The notes beneath the pieces are model-generated. The model worked only from the letters and a program-made list of their open reading frames with translations. It did no database searches and was not told the DNA's origin. From Polaromonas sp. (lineage in GTDB: Bacteria; Pseudomonadota; Gammaproteobacteria; Burkholderiales; Burkholderiaceae_C), in NCBI RefSeq assembly GCF_029945685.1, contig NZ_JAQSDA010000005.1, positions 1-52,457 of the forward strand: 52,457 nt of DNA, read 5' to 3'. The position numbers and the translations under genes are program-made. The first letter of the stretch is position 1. Every line of letters starts with the position of its first letter. Shown in pieces: positions 8,450 through 16,473 of this stretch.

Positions 8450-11034
8450 GAACCGGTGGGGTGTCCGGATGGACCCTGCCGCCCGGGCTCGGTGGCGGCG
8501 TTGCCCTGCGGGTCCTGCGGCGCGGCCCGATTGACGAGGTGGTCCAGTGCGTGGGCCACCACGTCGTGCGTCTCGACCGGACGCAGCAGACCCTGTGTGA
8601 TCAGGCGCACGCAGCTGCGTTTGGTCATGGAGTGCGGCTGGCCGCCGTGGCTGACGAACATGAAGAGTGTGCCGCGGGTGCTGGCCCAGATCAGCTGCGC
8701 GCGCAACCAGTGGCGCCGTGAATGGAGATCCACCCAGCTGCCTTCGCGCAGGCCCATCAGGATGTCTTCGGGTTGACGGACACCTTCCCCGGCGGCGTCT
8801 GGCGGCGTGTCATCGGCGACGCGGTCGGGCGCTTCGCCCACCGGTGTGGCCTCGTGCGGCGTGGCGTCCAGCGCCGCAGGTCCCGACGGCAGGGTGTCTT
8901 CAAAGCCGGCCCTGTCAAGCTCCTGCGGCGCCAGCCAGGGCTGGCCGGCGGCTTTGGCCTTGCGCTGTTCGGGGGTGGCAGGCAGGAGGTCGCTCAGGTC
9001 GGAGAGGTCGGTTTCGACCGTGGCCACTTCCAGCGGGGCGTTGTCTGATTCGACAGCGTCGCGCCGGCTGCGCACGCGGCGCAGTTTGAGCACCGGTCGG
9101 TGCAGCCTTTCCATGGCGTTGAAAAAAGCCTCGGTCTCGCCTGGCTCCAGCCCCAGCGATGTCAGGCCGGCCTGCAGCTTGGCCAGCAGGCCGGGAATCA
9201 TGGTGATGAGTTTGCCCGGCCGCTTGAGCGTGGCCTGGCGCTTGACGCTCCACAGCAGGTCGGTGACCAGTGAACCGTAACCCTGGGGGTCGATCTGGTG
9301 CGCGGTGTCGGTGAGCCGGGCGTGCGCCATCACCAGCGCCCAGGGGCCGAACAGGAAGTCCAGCACCACGCCGGGCACATGGTCCAGGTCGGCACGCAGG
9401 CTCATGTCCAGGGCAATCTGGTCGGCCTGTGCCTGCCGCTCTTCGGCAAACTGCATGGTCTGGCGCATGTTGCCGCGCACATTTTTCTCGTGCCGGTCCT
9501 GCTCGTCCCACAGCGCCTGCAACTCGCCCAGGGCAGCGTCGAAAGGCCGGGCGTCCTCGATCTCCAGGGCGTTGAGCCCGTTGAAGGCCTCGGTCAGTGA
9601 ATGGAAAAAAACATCGAACGCCGGGCTGCGCTCGTCGTTGTAATTGAAGCTGCGCTGCGCTACACGCTCCATCAGGCGGCGTGCGGGGTGGTTTTCCTCG
9701 CTGAAAAAGCGCGAGTCCACCATGGCCAGGCGCAGCAGCGAAGGCTCCAGCGCCACAATCGCCTCGCGCACCGGCACCAGCAGGCGCGGGTCCTGCGCGA
9801 CCTGGTTGACCAGTTTCTTCACCACCTCCATGCCCAGCACCTGGCCGACGCGGGTGGCGTCTTTTTTCAGCTGCGTGCGCACCAGCGCCCGTTCGCGGGC
9901 GCGGCCGTAGACGCCCCAGACCTGCGAGCTGAGCTGGCTGAGCACGTCCACGATGCGCGACGGGTGGCCCGGCCCCTCTTCGGCGTCCTGCGCCGGCAGG
10001 GTCGGCCGCCGCGGGTCGCTGCGCGTGCCGTGGTAGCTGTGATCGTCAACGTCAACGTCAACGTCAGCGTCAGCGCCAGCGGGCGGCTCGGCGTGCAGTG
10101 CCGCCTGCGCCGAGTCGGGCGTGCCCTTGAGCGCGATCAGTTCTTCTTCAATGGTGGCGTAGTAAGCCGGCGCCAGGCCGTGGTCGGCGTTGCCGCTGCC
10201 GCGAAGCAGGAAGTCCTGAAACAGCGCGTCCTTGACTTCATGGTTGGACAGGTCGGCGTAGTGCGACGGCACCGGTGTGAAGGGTTCGTCCGAGGCGTAA
10301 CCGATGCCGACCGGGCCGCCCTGGGCGCCCGGCTCGCCGCCTGCTGCGCCGCTGCCCGGCTTTTTGCCGGCGCTGGCGGGGCTCTGCAGCACCCGGTAGC
10401 TGGCGGCACGCACCTGGGCCAGTTCCATCACATTGATCAACCGCTCATAGATACGTTTGAGTTCGCGCCCCAGGGGCTCGCCGAGGTGTTTGATCCACAG
10501 CGCGCTGGTCGTGGGCGCGACCGGCGCGCCCAGCAGCAGGGTGCGCAAGGTCTGTGTGTAAACGTCCGGCCGCACCGGGTTGGCCTCGGCGCGCACGTTG
10601 ACCAGGCCCTGCGCCGCACTCATCAGGCCGTCGAGCTCGGCCAGCGACTGCTCGACCATGGGCGCGACCTGCTGAAGCAGCCGTGAGGACTCGATGCCTT
10701 CCTCGACCTGGGTGTCGTCGACCAGCGAGAACATGTCGGCGCCCGCCAGCGCAGGCAGGGCTTTGCGCGCCGCGACCGGCTGCACGGCAGGTTTTGCGGG
10801 CTGGCTGAAGGCAGCCAGCAGCAGCCCCGGGTATTGCGCACTCCAGCCGTCGCGGTGGCGCTGCAGTTCGCGCCAGGCTCGTGCGAGGTCATCGCGCTCG
10901 GAGACTTTCAGGCTTTGCGTCTCTGCCACCTGCAGCGCCGCCACCGCGTGGTCGATGCAACGCTCAAGCGCAGGCCTGGCGGCCTGGGCGGCCTCCTGCA
11001 GACAGCGGGATAAAACGTCGGCTTGCGATGCCAT
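8434..11034 (-). CDS. DUF1631 domain-containing protein, 866 aa
   Basis: A very long, mostly helical, charge-rich protein matching the DUF1631 family of beta- and gammaproteobacteria, sometimes mislabelled 'thymidine phosphorylase'. The conserved C-terminal part includes the LREGSWVDLHSRRHWLRAQLIWAS-type region (about residues 775-800) followed by FVSHGGQPHSMTKRS, which resembles PilZ-like ligand modules. A low-complexity Asp/Val/Ala tract lies at about residues 319-330. The ATG at 11034 gives the natural N-terminus. Function unknown; no signal peptide or membrane helix seen. It is followed at 88 bases by DUF1275. Confidence 0.85.
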   Translation of the reverse strand: MASQADVLSRCLQEAAQAARPALERCIDHAVAALQVAETQSLKVSERDDLARAWRELQRHRDGWSAQYPGLLLAAFSQPAKPAVQPVAARKALPALAGADMFSLVDDTQVEEGIESSRLLQQVAPMVEQSLAELDGLMSAAQGLVNVRAEANPVRPDVYTQTLRTLLLGAPVAPTTSALWIKHLGEPLGRELKRIYERLINVMELAQVRAASYRVLQSPASAGKKPGSGAAGGEPGAQGGPVGIGYASDEPFTPVPSHYADLSNHEVKDALFQDFLLRGSGNADHGLAPAYYATIEEELIALKGTPDSAQAALHAEPPAGADADVDVDVDDHSYHGTRSDPRRPTLPAQDAEEGPGHPSRIVDVLSQLSSQVWGVYGRARERALVRTQLKKDATRVGQVLGMEVVKKLVNQVAQDPRLLVPVREAIVALEPSLLRLAMVDSRFFSEENHPARRLMERVAQRSFNYNDERSPAFDVFFHSLTEAFNGLNALEIEDARPFDAALGELQALWDEQDRHEKNVRGNMRQTMQFAEERQAQADQIALDMSLRADLDHVPGVVLDFLFGPWALVMAHARLTDTAHQIDPQGYGSLVTDLLWSVKRQATLKRPGKLITMIPGLLAKLQAGLTSLGLEPGETEAFFNAMERLHRPVLKLRRVRSRRDAVESDNAPLEVATVETDLSDLSDLLPATPEQRKAKAAGQPWLAPQELDRAGFEDTLPSGPAALDATPHEATPVGEAPDRVADDTPPDAAGEGVRQPEDILMGLREGSWVDLHSRRHWLRAQLIWASTRGTLFMFVSHGGQPHSMTKRSCVRLITQGLLRPVETHDVVAHALDHLVNRAAPQDPQGNAATEPGRQGPSGHPTGSLQLQ
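10044..10080. repeat. Hexanucleotide tandem repeat inside the DUF1631 gene
   Basis: About six units of GTCAAC/GTCAGC/GCCAGC in a row. On the coding (minus) strand this encodes alternating Ala-Asp and Val-Asp residues. Being a multiple of three, gain or loss of units would change linker length without a frameshift. Confidence 0.75.
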
Positions 11035-11345
11035 GGTGAAGGGCGATGGGGCTAACAGCGAAATGCAGAGGAGTGGGCGGAGTGCGTGTCAAGTCAATCG
11101 TTTGGGAAAAAATACCAGTTCGACCCGACCCCGCAGTGTGGGCTGAACTGGCGGGCTGCTGACGGAAATGGCGAAGTATCTTGTAACGATTTCTAACCCG
11201 TTGCGCAGCAAAGAGACACTGCTTACATTCCACCCAGGCGGCCACCGCCGAAGGCAGTGCCCGGTGACTGCTTTCTGCGCGTCTGGCTTCCGCGACGGAA
11301 CTGTTTGGCTAGCAGGGTGTAAACCCAACAGCAACCAGCGCCTGC

Positions 11346-11363
11346 AGCTATTGTTTGCATAGC
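11346..11363. repeat. 18-base AGCT-N10-TAGC dispersed element
   Basis: Sequence agctattgtttgcatagc, intergenic, between the fasciclin and DUF1631 genes. Confidence 0.6.
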
Positions 11364-11439
11364 AAGTGCGGAGAACTGCGGCGGGTGCTGCCGCGTGGCT
11401 GGAGGCGCGAGCGGTGTGCCCTTGGCGGTGCCCGAAGGG

Positions 11440-11480
11440 ACAAAGCCACAACAAACCGTTGCAGTTTGTTGTGGCTTTGT
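11440..11480 (-). terminator. Perfect 17-bp hairpin downstream of the fasciclin gene
   Basis: Arms acaaagccacaacaaac and its exact reverse complement flank a 7-base loop. It lies 67 bases past the fasciclin stop on the minus strand. There is no U-tract, so it may be an mRNA-stabilising or Rho-assisted 3' structure, or simply a palindromic repeat. Confidence 0.4.
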
Positions 11481-11547
11481 TGTCGCTTTGCCGGGGGCGG
11501 CGCTGTCAGTCAGGCAGCGGCACCCCACGGGTCGGCTCAAGCGGAGA

Positions 11548-12117
11548 TCAGTTGGGCACCAGCACCTTGTTGACCACGTGGATCACGCCGTTGGACTGGT
11601 AGACGTTGGCAACGCTGACCATTGCCGTGCCGCCTTTTTCGTCGGTGACCATCACATTGGAGCCGCTGGTGGTGACCACCAGGCTGTCGCCGCTGGCGGT
11701 GGTCAGGGTGGCGCGGCCATTGCCGGCCATCACGCGCTGGCTCAGGGCGGCAGCGTCGAGTTTGCCGGGCACCACGTGGGCCGTCAGGATTTTTGTCAGC
11801 AGGGCCTTGTTCTCGGGCTTGAGCAGCGTGGCCACGGTGCCGGCCGGCAGGGCGTCAAATGCGGCATTGGTCGGTGCAAACACGGTGAACGGGCCGGGGC
11901 TCTTGAGCGTGTCAACCAGACCCGCAGCCTTGACCGCGGCCACCAGGGTGGTGTGGTCCTTCGAGTTGACGGCGTTGTCAATGATGTCCTTGGTCGGGAA
12001 CATGGCGGCGCCGCCGACCATGACCGACGGGCTGCCGGACATCGGGCTGCCGGACATGCCACCGGCACAAGCGCTGAGCAAAACGGCAACGCCGGCTGCA
12101 ATGAGTAGTTTTTTCAT
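11548..12117 (-). CDS. Fasciclin (FAS1)-domain lipoprotein
   Basis: 189 residues. A lipoprotein signal peptide ends in the lipobox LSAC (Cys17), followed by a short Gly/Ser/Met-rich linker and one FAS1 domain: the first conserved box is [17 protein letters not shown], and the second is the AHVVPGKL region, ending [11 protein letters not shown]. Such proteins are surface or periplasmic adhesion-type modules. The ATG at 12117 has an AGGAG ribosome-binding site 8 bases upstream; the open frame extends further but unsupported. Likely monocistronic and anchored in a membrane. Confidence 0.92.
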   Translation of the reverse strand: MKKLLIAAGVAVLLSACAGGMSGSPMSGSPSVMVGGAAMFPTKDIIDNAVNSKDHTTLVAAVKAAGLVDTLKSPGPFTVFAPTNAAFDALPAGTVATLLKPENKALLTKILTAHVVPGKLDAAALSQRVMAGNGRATLTTASGDSLVVTTSGSNVMVTDEKGGTAMVSVANVYQSNGVIHVVNKVLVPN

Positions 12118-12335
12118 AGTGAGACTCCTGGTAAGGGTTGTAGGTCTGTGCAATTCGCCACAGCGCGCCGGCGTGTTTGTCCGCCTGGAAGGAATACGCC
12201 CGGAATGCCCCACTGGATTCAAGGGTCAATCCTCAAAGGGCCCTGCGCCTGACCGCAGGGCACAAAGCCGGACCAGGCCGGGTCAAATTTCCTGCAGCGG
12301 GCCCCGTTTTTCCCCCGCTGTCAGGAGGTGTCACC

Positions 12336-12701
12336 ATGGAGCAACTGAAACATTGGCAAGACCCGGTCAATGCCTTGTTGGGTCTCTGGGTCCTTCTTTC
12401 GCCCTGGGCGCTGGGCTTCCAGGATGACCGGGCGATCATGCTGAACGCGGTCATCGTGGGCGCGCCCCTGGTCGCCGCGGCGCTCTGGGCGATTTTTGTC
12501 CCGCGTGCCTGGGAGGAGTGGACCGAGGGGGCCCTGGGCCTCTGGCTGATCGCCTCGCCCTGGGGGTTGGGGTTCAGCACGCATGAGCAGGCCATGCTCA
12601 ATGCGGTGGCGGCCGGTCTGGCGATTGCTGTCCTGGCCCTGTGGACGCTGCTGACCGACAAGGACTACAGCGGCTGGACGCGCGACTCGACGGTGCGCTG
12701 A
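12336..12701 (+). CDS. SPW-repeat membrane protein
   Basis: 121 residues with two SPW repeats (LLSPWALGF near residue 20 and IASPWGLGF near residue 75), each within a pair of hydrophobic helices, giving about four membrane spans. SPW (PF03779) proteins have no known function. The ATG at 12336 follows an AGGAGG ribosome-binding site at the right distance. Divergent from the fasciclin gene with a 218-base spacer. Confidence 0.88.
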   Translation: MEQLKHWQDPVNALLGLWVLLSPWALGFQDDRAIMLNAVIVGAPLVAAALWAIFVPRAWEEWTEGALGLWLIASPWGLGFSTHEQAMLNAVAAGLAIAVLALWTLLTDKDYSGWTRDSTVR

Positions 12702-12738
12702 GCGGTCGGCTGTGGCTGGCTGAAGCCCCCGACTGGGG

Positions 12739-12765
12739 AAAACAAAAATGGCACCCGAAGGTGCC
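12739..12765 (-). terminator. Intrinsic terminator with UUCG loop
   Basis: On the minus strand, GGCACC-TTCG-GGTGCC is followed by ATTTTTGTTTT. It would end transcription coming leftwards from the integrase remnant, and the stem could also serve the plus-strand SPW gene 48 bases upstream. Confidence 0.65.
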
Positions 12766-12823
12766 GTGGAGGGCGGTCTTTTGCATCACATCCGCTACCG
12801 GACCTTATCTGGTGAGCACAAGT

Positions 12824-12841
12824 AGCTATCCAATTAATAGC
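12824..12841. repeat. 18-base AGCT-N10-TAGC dispersed element
   Basis: Sequence agctatccaattaatagc in the gene-poor stretch. Confidence 0.55.
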
Positions 12842-13066
12842 GCAAGAGATGCAATCGTATGTAGATGTCTCCAACAGACAGAAGTAGGGGGTTCAGAGCT
12901 CCAGGTTTGCTCCGCGCATCGACCGACTTGGCGTCACTGGCTTGAACGCGCGCGAGCAATATGGCGAGTGGCAACGTCGAGGGATGGGACGTCTGCTCAA
13001 CAAACGGATGATCAGGCAATTTCGACCCCTATGCATAGCTCTCGACTAGGCGTAGTTCCGCCCCGC

Positions 13067-13204
13067 TCAGCACGGTTTGCCATAAGCGCAGCGGTTGTGC
13101 TCGAGCCGTGCGATCGCCTTCTCCTTCATCTCCGGGTTGGCTTCGACATAGCGGTGCGTCGTGTGCGTGCGCTCATGGCCGGCCCACACCGGCCGCTGCT
13201 GGTC
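13067..13204 (-). pseudogene. C-terminal remnant of a tyrosine recombinase/integrase
   Basis: A 45-codon in-frame fragment ending in TGA that reads ...VWAGHERTHTTHRYVEANPE (shortened) and continues MKEKAIARLE. The GH-x-(5,8)-TTHRYVEA pattern is the end of the tyrosine recombinase catalytic domain: His of the GH box and the nucleophilic Tyr. The rest of the enzyme (Arg box, N-terminal core-binding domain) is absent upstream, so this is a dead fragment. Known family: phage or IS-associated integrases; inference: an old mobile element once sat here. Confidence 0.65.
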
Positions 13205-13390
13205 CGCCTCCCCAGGCCGCCTACATCTTCAACCGTCAGGCAGGTTGTCGGAAATTTCCAATACGGCGCGGCCTTGCATCCCTAGTATTCAGCCCTTGCC
13301 CAAGCCAGCCCATGGGGACTGGCCCGGGCCCAACTTCAAGGGAATGAACATGGCATCTCTGCACCCGCCGCATTGCAAAGGCGAATCAAT

Positions 13391-14296
13391 ATGAACAAAT
13401 GGATCAAGCGCACCGGCACAGGGGTACTGGCATTGGCGGGCTGCGGTGCCGTGGCACTGCTGCTGGCGGCCCAGTATGGCGAACGCAAAATGGACCGCCG
13501 GATCACTGTCGGCGTGCCGGAAATCCCGTATCGCACCGACACCGCAAGTGTGGAGCGTGGACGCTACCTGTTCCTTTCGCGCGGCTGCACCGAGTGCCAT
13601 GGCGTCAACGGGGCCGGCAAGGACGTGGCCAACGATGGCAAGGGCATGCTGATCCACGCGCCCAATATCACGCCTTCGCCGGGCAGCGTGGTGGCCGGCT
13701 ACACCGCCAATGACTGGACCCGCACCATCCGCCACGGCATCAAGCCCAACGGCAGGCCGGCGATCGTGATGCCCAGCGAGGACTATGCGCGGTTCACCGA
13801 TGTGGACCTGGCATCGCTGGTCGCGTTCCTGCGCCAGATGCCCCCGGCAGCCGGCGGCGGCGCTCAGATCGAGTTTCCGCTGGTGGTGCGTGCCCTGTAC
13901 GGGGCAGGCCTGGTGAAGGACGCGGCCGAACGGATTGACCATGCGCTGCCCGCTGCGGCTCCCATCCCCGCTGCCGTAACGCCTGAACACGGTGCCTATG
14001 TGGCCAATAGCTGCCTGGGTTGCCATGGCGCCGTGCTGTCGGGCGGTGCCATACCCGGTGCCCCGCCCGACTGGCCAGCGGCGGCCAACCTGACCCCCGG
14101 CGCGGGCTCGGCGCTGGTGCGCTACCCGACGGCGGCCTCTTTCACGGCGATGTTTCGCAGCGGCAAGCGCCCGGACGGCACGGCTATCAGCCGAGTGATG
14201 CCCTTTGCTTCGCTGAAGGAGATGAGTGACACTGATGTGCAGGCGCTGTACGCGCATCTGAAGACCTTGCCGGCGCGTTCAACCGGGCAACCCTGA
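13391..14296 (+). CDS. Membrane-anchored dihaem c-type cytochrome
   Basis: 301 residues. An N-terminal hydrophobic anchor (about residues 8-27) is followed by two cytochrome c domains with haem-attachment motifs CTECH (about residue 65) and CLGCH (about residue 210). Methionines suited as axial ligands follow each domain. It should face the periplasm and carry electrons, but the partner dehydrogenase is not in the window. The ATG at 13391 is used; the frame is open 18 bases upstream. It converges on the AraC gene with only 11 bases between. Confidence 0.88.
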   Translation: MNKWIKRTGTGVLALAGCGAVALLLAAQYGERKMDRRITVGVPEIPYRTDTASVERGRYLFLSRGCTECHGVNGAGKDVANDGKGMLIHAPNITPSPGSVVAGYTANDWTRTIRHGIKPNGRPAIVMPSEDYARFTDVDLASLVAFLRQMPPAAGGGAQIEFPLVVRALYGAGLVKDAAERIDHALPAAAPIPAAVTPEHGAYVANSCLGCHGAVLSGGAIPGAPPDWPAAANLTPGAGSALVRYPTAASFTAMFRSGKRPDGTAISRVMPFASLKEMSDTDVQALYAHLKTLPARSTGQP

Positions 14297-14307
14297 GCGG
14301 AGCGGCG

Positions 14308-15189
14308 CTAGCGGAAGATGGACGACGGCATGGCTATTTCGCGGGCCAGGTCTTGAAACCCGCGGGCGACCGGATTGGTCAGCGGAGCCAGCAAGGTCGA
14401 AGGCGTGATGCCAAACAGTTCACGGGTTTCACGGATCAGATGCGCCTGGTCGTAGAAGCCCGCGTCCAGCGCCAGCTCGGACCAACGCACGGGCTGCGCT
14501 TGCGCCTGAACGGCAAGAACAGACTGGAGCCGCATCACCCGGGAAAACATCTTGGGTGCAACACCGATGGCGCGCCTGAAACGCCGCTCCAGCGTGCGCT
14601 CGCTGGCGCCCAGATCGCGTGCGACCTGCTCAACGCGTGCGGTGTAGCCGCCCTCGCACAGCTGGTGCACGGCCTTTTCAATCAGCGGATCGGCACCTTG
14701 CGCGCGCAGCAGCGTCAGCAGGAAACGCTCCACGCGGCGCACCCGTGCGACCGAAGTGGGTAACTCGTAGAGTTCGGATTCCAAATCTTCAATGGCGCTG
14801 CGGGCAAACAGGTCGCGGCAATCAACGCGCCGCTCGGCGGCTTCTTGCAGCGAGGGCCGCACGAACAGCGGCAGGCTCCAGGGCCGAAACCGAACGGTGA
14901 TGCCGGCGGCGCGGCCACAGCAGGTGACTTGCACCGGCCGCGCCTGAAAGCCGCACACGGCGCTGCGGGTGGTGAACGCCTGCCGGCCATCCGACGCGGT
15001 CAGCGGTGCGCCATAAATAAAACACATCGTGGGGTGGCCATCCGGCAGCAGCGTGAGTGACGCGGCATCGCCCTGCTGCGCCGCGGAGTCAATCTCCCAC
15101 ACCCAGATATCGGTAATGCAGTCCGCGAGCGCAGGCGTGGGCCGAAAGGCCTCCATCAGCGGGGTGGGTGGCAACGGGGAGGCAGGCAT
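14308..15189 (-). CDS. AraC family transcriptional regulator
   Basis: 293 residues. The N-terminal sensing half (with a PDGHPTMCFIYG stretch around residues 49-60) resembles the DUF6597 type of AraC regulators, and the C-terminal pair of helix-turn-helix motifs is intact: VARDLGASERTLERRFRRAIG near residue 215 (shortened) and LALDAGFYDQAHLIRE near residue 250. It lies 63 bases after the hemerythrin/SnoaL gene on the same strand and may be co-transcribed with it. Ligand and targets unknown. Confidence 0.87.
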   Translation of the reverse strand: MPASPLPPTPLMEAFRPTPALADCITDIWVWEIDSAAQQGDAASLTLLPDGHPTMCFIYGAPLTASDGRQAFTTRSAVCGFQARPVQVTCCGRAAGITVRFRPWSLPLFVRPSLQEAAERRVDCRDLFARSAIEDLESELYELPTSVARVRRVERFLLTLLRAQGADPLIEKAVHQLCEGGYTARVEQVARDLGASERTLERRFRRAIGVAPKMFSRVMRLQSVLAVQAQAQPVRWSELALDAGFYDQAHLIRETRELFGITPSTLLAPLTNPVARGFQDLAREIAMPSSIFR

Positions 15190-15252
15190 GGTGCCGGGGG
15201 TTGATTGATTCTGATTAATTCTATACGTCGCCTATTCGTCGGTCTATGTTGT

Positions 15253-16161
15253 TCATGCGTCGGTTGCGGCTAGCAGCGACGCCACACCCAGTTGGCGCTG
15301 CAAGCCCAGCATGTCTTCCTCGCGCCAGTACTCGGCCACCCTGCCATCTTCGAGACGGAAAATGGCAATACCTTCCATGCGGAAGTGCCGATCGGTAGCG
15401 GGTATACCGAACAGGTCACCCACATGGCGACCGGCGTAGGCATAGCGCAGCGCCACACGGTCACCATCGACCAGCCGGTCCAGTACCGTGGCACTCACTT
15501 CGCCAAATCCGGTCCTGAAAAATGGCACGATGGCGTGAACGCCCGCTGGACCCGCCGGCGCGCCAAGCGCGGCCCACGGGTGCGACACGAAATCCGGCGT
15601 GATCAGCCGCGCGGCGGCGTCCGCATCGAAACGGACGAAGACGGCGTCAATGAAGCGCTCGACGACGCTGGTGTCCGCACGCAGAGACGCCTCGGGCTGT
15701 GGGCCGAAGCGGGTGACCATGGTCACATGGATCCCGGCCAACTCGGCGTCGCTGTAGGCCGCCCACAGGCCAGCAGTGTCCTGCGACTCTTGGTTCTCCA
15801 TGGTCTGAAAATGATCGGCAACGAACAGCGCCAATTGCCGGTACAGATGCGCGGCCGCCGGTTCACGCGCCGCGCCGCGGGTACAGGCCAGGCGCTCGGC
15901 ACAGGCACGTAGGCGAGCGGTGGCGGGGGCGGGGGCGTCTTGCGCATGGCCGCCGCAGACGTCCAGCAGTTGGTCCAGTTGGTCGAGTGCGTACTTCAGC
16001 GCCTGGTCGTCATGGCAATCCATGCGACCGAGGCCCGTCAAAGTGGCACCCATGAAGGCACGCAGCTCTTTGTGGATGTGTGCGCACAGTTGCATGCGTG
16101 CGGATGAGGCCTTCGGTGGAGCGATGGCCGGGTGTGGATCGGCGAAAGTTGAGAGGATCAT
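15253..16161 (-). CDS. Degenerate hemerythrin-like domain fused to a SnoaL-like domain
   Basis: 302 residues. Residues about 25-150 match the hemerythrin-type family that opens IHKALRAFM..TL..GR.D (here HIHKELRAFMGATLTGLGRM) and closes with LYRQLALFVADHF and a YSDAEL-type helix. The middle, which normally carries the H..HE and H..H iron ligands, looks deleted: CGGH runs straight into a Pro/Ala-rich linker. Residues about 165-295 form a SnoaL-like (NTF2-fold) domain with FVSHPW and REEDMLGL. The ATG at 16161 has an AGGA site upstream. Enzymatic role unknown; iron binding is doubtful. Confidence 0.7.
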   Translation of the reverse strand: MILSTFADPHPAIAPPKASSARMQLCAHIHKELRAFMGATLTGLGRMDCHDDQALKYALDQLDQLLDVCGGHAQDAPAPATARLRACAERLACTRGAAREPAAAHLYRQLALFVADHFQTMENQESQDTAGLWAAYSDAELAGIHVTMVTRFGPQPEASLRADTSVVERFIDAVFVRFDADAAARLITPDFVSHPWAALGAPAGPAGVHAIVPFFRTGFGEVSATVLDRLVDGDRVALRYAYAGRHVGDLFGIPATDRHFRMEGIAIFRLEDGRVAEYWREEDMLGLQRQLGVASLLAATDA

Positions 16162-16316
16162 GGCTTGTCCTGGTGAGCGGGTTAGAAAGCCGCCCCCTCC
16201 GGGCTGGAGGGGTTTGTGCGGCTGTGTGAAGTCTAGAAACCGAACCGTGAATGGTCTTGGACATTTCCGACACCTCCCGGGAAGCCGCCCTGCACTGGGG
16301 TTGGCCGCCTAAACGG

Positions 16317-16352
16317 CAACGCGCCCGAACCGGTGAGGGTTCGGGCGCGTTG
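16317..16352 (-). terminator. Strong GC-rich hairpin downstream of glcB
   Basis: Arms caacgcgcccgaacc and its exact reverse complement around a 6-base loop (ggtgag). No U-tract on either strand, so terminator activity is inferred only from position, 121 bases after the glcB stop. Confidence 0.4.
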
Positions 16353-16424
16353 CGAGGGGGTTTCCTTGTGGAGAATGTTGTGTGCAAAAAAAACGTCACC
16401 GTCCCCCGTGGAATATACGCAAGA

Positions 16425-16442
16425 AGCTCCTAAATCAGGAGC
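16425..16442. repeat. 18-base AGCT-N10-AGGAGC element variant
   Basis: Sequence agctcctaaatcaggagc. This copy is an almost perfect palindrome (gctcct/aggagc), unlike most others which end in TAGC. Located 32 bases past the glcB stop. Confidence 0.5.
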
Positions 16443-16473
16443 AAACTGTGCATCTGCTTGGCCAAGCGATTGC

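Larger units (their letters stand above)
11035..11547. other. 513-base intergenic region, no gene seen
   Basis: No convincing coding frame on either strand. It holds the promoter side of the DUF1631 gene, an imperfect inverted repeat (ccagttcgaccc ... gggctgaactgg, 11115-11151), one 18-base element (11346-11363) and a perfect 17-base hairpin (11440-11480). Confidence 0.6.
12702..13390. other. 689-base gene-poor stretch with mobile-element debris
   Basis: Contains a strong minus-strand terminator (12739-12765), an 18-base element (12824-12841), a small TATGCATA palindrome near 13031, and a broken integrase C-terminus (13067-13204). No intact gene seen. Base composition around 12780-13060 looks less GC-rich than the flanking genes, consistent with a decayed insertion. 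Confidence 0.55.
16162..16473. other. 312-base intergenic region between glcB and the hemerythrin-like gene
   Basis: No gene seen. It holds a perfect 15-base hairpin (16317-16352), an A8 run near 16386, and an 18-base element (16425-16442) close to the glcB stop. It should include the glcB terminator and the promoter of the hemerythrin/SnoaL gene. Confidence 0.55.

Noticed and set aside
10044..10080. CRISPR-like array
   Set aside because: Unit is six bases without spacers and lies in a coding frame.
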